From assembly GCA_937892255.1 (NCBI GenBank), contig CALAUL010000039.1, forward strand, positions 1-12,025: 12,025 nucleotides of DNA. Reading direction: 5' to 3'. The notes beneath the pieces were generated by a model. It did not search any database. It saw only the letters and a list, made by a program, of their open reading frames with translations, and was not told where the DNA came from. The DNA is from an uncultured Bacteroidales bacterium (GTDB lineage Bacteria > Bacteroidota > Bacteroidia > Bacteroidales > Marinilabiliaceae). Position 1 is the stretch's first letter; every line of letters starts with the position of its first letter. Below are positions 6,604-12,025 of the stretch, piece after piece. A program made the translations under genes and the position numbers.

Positions 6604-7236
6604 ATGAAGAAAACAATTTTATTTTTGATAGCAATCCTACTTATTCAGGGAGTATTGGCTTGGTTTAATGTGAAATATGTTATGACGGAAGAGTACTTCG
6701 CTACAATGTTTGGAGTAAGTGCTGACGATTCCGCAGTAGAGCAGATGGTGGAAGTGTCTCGAAATCCTGTGTTCCAAATTATTCAGGTGGTTTTTAGTAC
6801 TATAGCTGTATTTGTCAGTATTTTATTTAATGCATTAGTAGTCTTTGTAGGTTATTACCTTTTTGCAAAGCAGTCATTTTTAGATGTGTTCAAAGCGGTC
6901 GTTGTAGCAACGTGGGTAGCTGTAATAAAAACTGTTACAATGGTGGTTAATTTTATATTTATTAATCCTCCGACGTCTACCATTGAAACGAATGTTGTGC
7001 CTTTCTCTTTGGCATCGTTCTTTGATATCAACAAACTAGATCAATGGATGGTGACACCATTGTCAGTAGTGAATATTTTTGAAGTGCTCTACATCTTGGT
7101 TCTCTCTTACGTACTTAGCAAGAATCTCAAGCAGTCGTTTGGAACGAGTAGCAAGGTAGTACTTTGTTCGTATGGGTTGGTGACACTCTTATATATTGTT
7201 GGATTAACATTATTCAGTGTATATGCAACGAAGTAA
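6604..7236 (+). CDS. Five-helix integral membrane protein, Yip1-like
   Basis: A 210-residue inner-membrane protein with hydrophobic segments at about 4-22, 58-87, 95-121, 153-172 and 183-206. The first segment could be an uncleaved signal anchor. A soluble, partly acidic loop (23-55) follows it. The pattern of a long helix hairpin, a short amphipathic stretch (SLASFFDINKLDQW) and then helices ending in a small polar tail resembles bacterial Yip1-domain proteins, whose molecular role is poorly known. The call rests on architecture and general look, not a diagnostic motif. It is the first gene of the presumed transporter operon and its end overlaps the next gene by 14 bases, indicating translational coupling. 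It might be an accessory subunit of the ABC system. Confidence 0.6.
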   Translation: MKKTILFLIAILLIQGVLAWFNVKYVMTEEYFATMFGVSADDSAVEQMVEVSRNPVFQIIQVVFSTIAVFVSILFNALVVFVGYYLFAKQSFLDVFKAVVVATWVAVIKTVTMVVNFIFINPPTSTIETNVVPFSLASFFDINKLDQWMVTPLSVVNIFEVLYILVLSYVLSKNLKQSFGTSSKVVLCSYGLVTLLYIVGLTLFSVYATK

Positions 7237-7729
7237 GATAATAGCGATATCACTCTTTTCGTTTATCGGTCTTTTGGTAGTAGCAGGAGTAGTGATGATA
7301 TGTGTGTTGCTGTCAACACCGGCAGAGAAGGTCAATTACGATTATTCGGGACTATACGTGAGTCAGGCAGAGAGTGATACACTCACATTTGAAGAACAGA
7401 TACAGACAGAGGAAAAATTGCTAGTGATATTTATGCGTCCAAAGTGTATCTATTGTACTATGGAACTAAACACCTTGAATAAGCTTGAATTACCTAATCT
7501 GACACTTGATATAGTATCGCCTGTGTCACAGAAAGAAAATGAGGAGCATCTAAAAGATATTCCGCAAGAGAAATTGAAAGACCTGAAATATGTTCATGAT
7601 GTTGATTTTAGTTGGCATAACAGATTTGACATTCAGGTCTATCCGATAACAATGTATTTTGAAAACGGAGTGCTGCAGTGGAAACGTGTAGGATATTTCA
7701 AATTGAATGAAGTCCTCAACGAAAAATAG
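7223..7729 (+). CDS. Membrane-anchored thioredoxin-fold protein (CIYC)
   Basis: From the ATG at 7223 the protein has 168 residues. An upstream in-frame GTG at 7217 adds only two and is less likely. Residues about 4-30 form one membrane anchor after a basic start (MQRSK), so the rest should lie in the periplasm. The remainder looks like a small thioredoxin fold: beta strand LLVIFMRPK, then the CxxC pair CIYC (75-78), and near the end VYPITMYF with the cis-Pro at 141 expected opposite the active site, followed by GVLQWKRVGYF. This predicts a thiol-disulfide reductase or isomerase. No DsbD-like electron donor is nearby. It overlaps the preceding membrane protein gene and precedes the ABC ATPase, so its client may be a transporter part or an exported product. 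Confidence 0.72.
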   Translation: MQRSKIIAISLFSFIGLLVVAGVVMICVLLSTPAEKVNYDYSGLYVSQAESDTLTFEEQIQTEEKLLVIFMRPKCIYCTMELNTLNKLELPNLTLDIVSPVSQKENEEHLKDIPQEKLKDLKYVHDVDFSWHNRFDIQVYPITMYFENGVLQWKRVGYFKLNEVLNEK

Positions 7730-7751
7730 AAAAAATTGAATAATAACCATA

Positions 7752-7781
7752 TTGTCAGTCCTATAATAAGGTAATTGACAA
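7752..7781. repeat. Imperfect inverted repeat upstream of the ATPase gene
   Basis: TTGTCA (7752-7757) and TGACAA (7776-7781) are perfect complements, and CCT (7760-7762) and AGG (7769-7771) continue the symmetry. TATAAT sits near the centre. It fills much of the 70-base gap between the thioredoxin-like gene and the ATPase gene and shares the TGTCA/TGACA half-site with the repeat at 6293-6308. It could be an operator, an internal promoter region or an mRNA hairpin. There is no T-run, so it is not a standard terminator. Confidence 0.3.
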
Positions 7782-7799
7782 AATAAGAACAAAAGAACT

Positions 7800-8501
7800 A
7801 TGATACAAATAAACAATCTTACAAAGAAATTCGGAGAAAAGGAAGCAGTTAACATTGCTAATTTGCATATTGCAAAAGGTGAGTCGGTAGGTCTTGTCGG
7901 CAACAACGGAGCAGGTAAGACGACGCTTTTTCGTTTGGCGTTGGACCTCTACCAGGCTACTACGGGCGAAGTGTTGAATCACGGACTCAACGTAGCCAAG
8001 AGCGAGGACTGGAAGAGCATGACGGCGGCATACGTTGACAACGGTTTCCTTATAGAATTCTTGACACCTGAGGAGTACTTTTATTTCCATGGTGAAGTGC
8101 GAGGCCTTGATCGTAGTGAGGTGGATCGACGTCTTGTTCGCTTTGAGAAATTTATGAATGGCGAGATACTTGGACAAAAGAAGTATATCCGCAACTTCTC
8201 ATCGGGTAACAAGCAGAAGATAGGCATCATAGCGGCATTCCTTGCAGAGCCTGACATCATTATACTTGATGAGCCTTTTAACTTTCTCGACCCATCATCG
8301 CAGATAGAGATAAAGCGCATCTTGATGGAGTTCAACCAGCAGAAAGGAACAACGACGCTTATTTCAAGTCACAATCTTGACCATATAGTAGACGTTTCGA
8401 GTCGCATATTGCTAATGGAGAATGGACAGATACTTAAAGACATCGACAACAAGAACGGTGAGGCAGTAGCGGTGTTGAATACATATTTCGAGACAAAATG
8501 A
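7800..8501 (+). CDS. ABC transporter ATP-binding protein
   Basis: A 233-residue nucleotide-binding subunit that should drive the adjacent membrane subunits by ATP hydrolysis at the inner-membrane face. Walker A is GNNGAGKTT (34-42, Lys40). The signature is SSGNKQK (134-140), a variant of LSGGQ. Walker B is IIILDEP (153-159) with catalytic Glu158, the D-loop is NFLDPSS (161-167) and the switch His is in SSHNLDH (189-195, His191). Where a Q-loop Gln is expected (AAYVDNGFLIEFLTPEEYF, 76-94), I see Asp-Asn. Single-domain size and the GLVGNNGAGKTTLF style fit the CcmA/NatA-like exporters that pair with separate permeases. The permease gene starts 24 bases after its stop. The cargo is unknown. Confidence 0.93.
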   Translation: MIQINNLTKKFGEKEAVNIANLHIAKGESVGLVGNNGAGKTTLFRLALDLYQATTGEVLNHGLNVAKSEDWKSMTAAYVDNGFLIEFLTPEEYFYFHGEVRGLDRSEVDRRLVRFEKFMNGEILGQKKYIRNFSSGNKQKIGIIAAFLAEPDIIILDEPFNFLDPSSQIEIKRILMEFNQQKGTTTLISSHNLDHIVDVSSRILLMENGQILKDIDNKNGEAVAVLNTYFETK

Positions 8502-8525
8502 TAGTGTAATAAAAAGATGTAGAAG

Positions 8526-9947
8526 ATGTTAAAAACATTATTTACTCATAAGTATTTAAGCCTAAAGCGAAGTAACTATTTTGATGGGACTATGATTGCC
8601 AAATTGGTCAAAATGTTAATTGGTCTCATGTCCGTGGCTTATGGTTTGGCAATAGGATTATTTGTGGATTTGTTTTTGAAAGAGATAGCCCCGAATACGC
8701 CTATATCGGAGTCATTCTTTTATTTTTCGGTGTTGTACTTTTCGTTTGTGCTATGTGTTCAAATGTTCATGATAAAATCTGATGTGTATGACGTCATGCC
8801 ATACTATTGTCTTCCGATAAAGAGAAATGTAGTCATGGCACTCGGAGTGTTGTCAAAGACACCTGCTGCGTTCGACTATTTTACATTGTTTTTCTATTTG
8901 GTCATCTGTTCAAAGTTTGCATATAGTGGAATATTGGCTGGGGGCGATGTGGTGTGTTATACCATCATGGCATTCTTTGTCTCTATATTGGTAAGCACAT
9001 CTGTCCGATTATTCAAGACATTAGGCTCGTTACTTTTGTTGATAGCCTATATAGTGAGCATGTTGTGCGTTTCCTATATGTTGTTTCGTATAGATATATC
9101 GCTTATAGCACAGATATTAAGCAACCGTCTTGTGGCGTTGATGTTGATAGTAGTCTTGCCTATTGTAGCGTATATAATTATTCGGTTGCAGTATCGTCGA
9201 GAGTTCTATGGTACGTTGGAAGGAGCGACAAAGGCAAAGAAAGTATCTGTTTCTGTTGCGGGAATAAAGAACATTTCGCCATATCTTAGATTTATGCTTT
9301 TGATGTTTATAAGAAACAGGACCTTTATGTGGGTCGTGCTTTTCTTATCGTTGATGGCAGGAAGTTATCTTTTAACTGGAATAATTAAAGGTGTTAATGT
9401 GTATATGGTTCCTTTTTGGAGTATGTTTTTATTTGGTGGAGCATTTGCCTTTTCAAGTCCTATAATAGTTCATATTTCACACTATTTCGATGGCTTGTAT
9501 GTTGGCTGTCCGTCGTTTGTAAGGAACCTATTACAGCAGATGTATAAGATGTATTCGATAATGGGACTGATATTGGCTGTTGTGTTTGCGATAGTTACCG
9601 GCAAGTATTTTCTTGTGATGGCATTATATCTGTTTGCTGTCGGAGTAACGGGAATGATTGGCATCTATGGCAATAGATATGCATCTAAACGTACAGATTA
9701 CTTCAAGTCGGCCAATAAAGGGGGACAGCTCGATATGCGAGTTACGCTAATAAACATGTCGTCATTCATATTTTATATACTTGCAACGTTTGGTTTTGTT
9801 TATCTTGAGGAGTGGTTGTTCAGCTCTATATTTTCGATTGTAGGGCTGATATTGATAGGCATACATAGAGTATTGATAGATAATACCAACAAGGCGTTCA
9901 TGAAAAGAAGATATGAGAATATGGCAGGATTAAGAGGGGATAAATAA
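8526..9947 (+). CDS. DUF5687-type ABC permease, copy 1
   Basis: A 473-residue inner-membrane protein with about eleven or twelve hydrophobic segments, the first at about 28-50. The N-terminus MLKTLFTHKYLSLKRSNYF is the family-like amphipathic start (LFxHxYLSxxRSxxF) shared with the two genes downstream. A conserved cytosolic-looking patch YYCLPIKRNVVMALG (93-107) corresponds to the ATLPISRRKMLWLS patch of the other copies and is a plausible ATPase contact, which is inference. There is no large periplasmic domain. The C-terminus is basic (KAFMKRRYENMAGLRGDK). It sits directly after the ATPase gene, so it is the most likely cognate permease. It has diverged clearly from copies 2 and 3. Confidence 0.78.
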   Translation: MLKTLFTHKYLSLKRSNYFDGTMIAKLVKMLIGLMSVAYGLAIGLFVDLFLKEIAPNTPISESFFYFSVLYFSFVLCVQMFMIKSDVYDVMPYYCLPIKRNVVMALGVLSKTPAAFDYFTLFFYLVICSKFAYSGILAGGDVVCYTIMAFFVSILVSTSVRLFKTLGSLLLLIAYIVSMLCVSYMLFRIDISLIAQILSNRLVALMLIVVLPIVAYIIIRLQYRREFYGTLEGATKAKKVSVSVAGIKNISPYLRFMLLMFIRNRTFMWVVLFLSLMAGSYLLTGIIKGVNVYMVPFWSMFLFGGAFAFSSPIIVHISHYFDGLYVGCPSFVRNLLQQMYKMYSIMGLILAVVFAIVTGKYFLVMALYLFAVGVTGMIGIYGNRYASKRTDYFKSANKGGQLDMRVTLINMSSFIFYILATFGFVYLEEWLFSSIFSIVGLILIGIHRVLIDNTNKAFMKRRYENMAGLRGDK

Positions 9948-10030
9948 CGAGAAAAAGATACATTGATGAGTCAAAAAATCATTGTTTTTGCCTATTAAGA
10001 ATGATTTGAGAAGTCAGAATAAATAAAACC

Positions 10031-11437
10031 ATGTACAAACATTTATTTAGACATTTATATCTCTCGATTCGCAGAAGTTCATCGTTTGAGAATATGGTGA
10101 TAGCAAAAAGTCTATCGCTATTAAAAGCAATGATTATGATTGTTATTTTCATTGCTGTGGGTTTTGTAATTGATGAGATATTGTTTGAAATAGGTGTAGA
10201 TGATTGGGCAGGAATAATAGTTGGAGTCATAGGAGTGGGATTTATTGCAGATTTTTGTTATCGCTTTTGGGAAGTTGACAACAAATTGATGTTCTTTAGC
10301 GGATATGCGACTTTACCTATATCGAGGCGAAAGATGCTTTGGCTTTCGATATTGCTAAATGTAATGTCTGAAATAAATTTCGCGGGGGTATTGCTATTTT
10401 GTCCCACATTGATTCATGCATCGTTGGAAGGATTGATAACAACGCTTCATACATGTCTTTTTGTATCGATGATATTTGTTTTGGCATTGTTTAATAATGC
10501 GGTTGTCAATTACCTAAAGAGTTTTGACACAAATGCTATGATGCTACGAGCCGGAGTGGCATTTGTGCTGTATTTATCGTTGGGTTATCTATTGGTAAAG
10601 AGTGACAATGGAGAATTTTTGTCTATCTCTGCTATAGTTTTACTTGCAATTGTATTATTAATAGCGGTTGTTGGTCTTGCAATAGAGTATAGCAATGCAA
10701 AGAAGATGTTTTATAATCTGTCGGGAGCGGCTCCGGTAAAAGTATCTTGGAGTTTTTTGCAAGGCAGAGGAAATATGTTTCCGATACTATTATATTTACG
10801 ACAAAAAGGAGTGATATTTTGGTTTTTTCATGTATTGATTTCATGTGTTATGTTATTATTACTTTGTATGAGAGAAGATACATCTATAAAATCCATATTG
10901 TTTATTGTATCGCTCTTTTCTTTAATGAATATTTTAGCATTTGTTTTTAGTCCTTTTACGATCAACGCATCTGAGTATTTGGACGGGTTGTTGACAGCGG
11001 AAAAGCAATTTGTGAAGCGAATGTTGTATGTTTATGACCGTATTTTTTCTGTATCATCGGTAATCATTGCAACTATCTTGGCGTTGTTAATGCGGGAATA
11101 TTTGTTAGTCTTTTCTTTCTTGATATTCTCGATTATGGTTGTAGTTCCGCTATTGAGCTTTGATGTCTTTTTGATAACGCGAAACCGTATGTATTACACT
11201 AAAACAGGTGGGTCAAGGAAGTTTGATATAAAGGGGCAGTTATTTAGAATATCGATTTATTCAATTTTTATCGCTTTGGCCTGTATACGTCTTTATTTTG
11301 GGAATAATGTTCTGTGTACCATAATGTTGTTGATTAGCATTGTTGGCCTTATTCATAGGCAGAAGATGTTTGATTTTGCATCAGACAGATATTGGAAGAA
11401 CAGACATAAGATACTAGAAAGGATGAGAGAAGGGTAA
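10031..11437 (+). CDS. DUF5687-type ABC permease, copy 2
   Basis: A 468-residue polytopic membrane protein. The N-terminus MYKHLFRHLYLSIRRSSSF and the patch GYATLPISRRKMLWLS (91-106) are shared with copy 3, and the general layout with copy 1. About eleven hydrophobic segments span the chain, with a short soluble stretch near 220-245 and a basic C-terminal tail ending KILERMREG. It should be a transport subunit partnering the upstream ATPase, since no second ATPase gene lies between. It is separated from copy 1 by 83 bases, which hold an 8-bp inverted repeat (AAATCATT/AATGATTT, 9976-10007) with no T-run and no clear promoter. Copy 3 begins 34 bases after its stop. Confidence 0.75.
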   Translation: MYKHLFRHLYLSIRRSSSFENMVIAKSLSLLKAMIMIVIFIAVGFVIDEILFEIGVDDWAGIIVGVIGVGFIADFCYRFWEVDNKLMFFSGYATLPISRRKMLWLSILLNVMSEINFAGVLLFCPTLIHASLEGLITTLHTCLFVSMIFVLALFNNAVVNYLKSFDTNAMMLRAGVAFVLYLSLGYLLVKSDNGEFLSISAIVLLAIVLLIAVVGLAIEYSNAKKMFYNLSGAAPVKVSWSFLQGRGNMFPILLYLRQKGVIFWFFHVLISCVMLLLLCMREDTSIKSILFIVSLFSLMNILAFVFSPFTINASEYLDGLLTAEKQFVKRMLYVYDRIFSVSSVIIATILALLMREYLLVFSFLIFSIMVVVPLLSFDVFLITRNRMYYTKTGGSRKFDIKGQLFRISIYSIFIALACIRLYFGNNVLCTIMLLISIVGLIHRQKMFDFASDRYWKNRHKILERMREG

Positions 11438-11471
11438 GGTTATAAATGAAATAGAAGATTTTATAAAAACT

Positions 11472-12025
11472 ATGTATAAACATTTATTCAGACACATATA
11501 CCTCTCGCTTCGCAGGAGTGCCTTTTTCGAGGGTACTATGATAGTAAAGACGTTAAAAACGATAGGGGCATTGTTTTTGTTGATGTATGTCATTGCGTCG
11601 GGCTTTGTCGTTGACAATGTATTATTTCAGATAAAGCCACAGAATATAGCGAGTGTTGTATGTTGTATTATGGGGTTTGGCTTTATTGCAGATTTCATTT
11701 TAAGGCTCTGTCTTGTCAAGAATAAACTTTACTTCATTAGTGGCTATGCTACATTGCCTATTTCAAGGAGAAAGATGCTTTGGCTTTCGGTGTTTCTCAA
11801 TTCGTTGTCGGTATATAATGTGCTTGGGGTAATACTGCTTGCTCCGACGCTTTTTCATATTGTCGCTTCGTCGCATCAAGCGTTTGTTTTCTTGTTGATG
11901 ATATTGACGTTGGCACTCTTCAACGGTGCAGTTGTAAGAGCTATAAAGTCGTTTGAAACAATAGCAAAGGTGTTGAGCGGAGGAATAGCCATTGTGATGT
12001 ATGCATTGTTAGGGTATGGCTTGCT
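11472..12025 (+). CDS. DUF5687-type ABC permease, copy 3 (cut by window end)
   Basis: An open frame from the ATG at 11472 runs off the window after 184 full codons without a stop. It begins MYKHLFRHIYLSLRRSAFF and contains GFIADF (70-75) and the same GYATLPISRRKMLWLS patch at 91-106 as copy 2. Aligned by eye without gaps, 62 of its first 110 residues equal copy 2, so it is a tandem duplicate of that gene. At least three hydrophobic segments are visible. The family length predicts about 285 more residues beyond the window. The DNA around the two start codons is also alike, which suggests the duplication unit included the start region. Confidence 0.8.
   Translation, partial: MYKHLFRHIYLSLRRSAFFEGTMIVKTLKTIGALFLLMYVIASGFVVDNVLFQIKPQNIASVVCCIMGFGFIADFILRLCLVKNKLYFISGYATLPISRRKMLWLSVFLNSLSVYNVLGVILLAPTLFHIVASSHQAFVFLLMILTLALFNGAVVRAIKSFETIAKVLSGGIAIVMYALLGYGL

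Noticed and set aside
9976..10007. 8-bp inverted repeat between permease copies 1 and 2 as a terminator
   Set aside because: The stem is all A/T except one pair and no T-run follows; it would not stop transcription efficiently.
1..12025. tRNA, rRNA, CRISPR array, insertion sequence or integrase
   Set aside because: I saw no T-loop/cloverleaf, no regularly spaced direct repeats, no transposase or integrase frame and no terminal inverted repeats.

Overview
The window looks like chromosomal DNA of an AT-rich Bacteroidota bacterium, most likely order Bacteroidales. Four gene starts follow a perfect or near-perfect Bacteroidetes -7 box (TAnnTTTG), Shine-Dalgarno signals are weak, and the protein families (lipoprotein ApbE, TPR/PD40/SPOR-like envelope protein, DUF5687-type permeases) are typical of that phylum. 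I cannot name a genus. Every supported gene lies on the + strand.

Layout. Positions 1-826 hold no convincing protein gene. The first 360 bases are extremely C-poor (19 C against 116 G, counted by hand). At 411-672 there is a possible structured RNA: a -7 box, a set of complementary helices starting where transcription should start, and a strong intrinsic terminator. Then come a lipoprotein FAD:protein FMN transferase (apbE, 827-1861) and IMP dehydrogenase (guaB, 1945-3423), each with its own -7 box; guaB ends in a hairpin terminator. A two-gene unit follows: an exported TPR/beta-propeller/SPOR-like protein (3706-5655) and, 7 bases later, a GNAT acetyltransferase (5663-6181), closed by a strong terminator at 6206-6241.

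The right half (6394-12025) is probably one membrane operon: a five-helix Yip1-like protein, a membrane-anchored thioredoxin-fold protein with a CIYC motif, an ABC ATPase, and three successive DUF5687-type membrane subunits, the last cut by the window end. Permeases 2 and 3 are clear tandem paralogues (62 of the first 110 residues identical, ungapped); permease 1 is more distant. The simplest reading is an ABC exporter or envelope-remodelling system in which one ATPase may serve several membrane subunits. Its substrate cannot be read from the sequence.

The most interesting regulatory signal is in front of this operon. The best promoter candidate has a run of 16 T between a TTTG (-33-like) and TAGCTTTG (-7). 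Slippage in that run would change promoter spacing, so expression of the transporter operon could be phase-variable.
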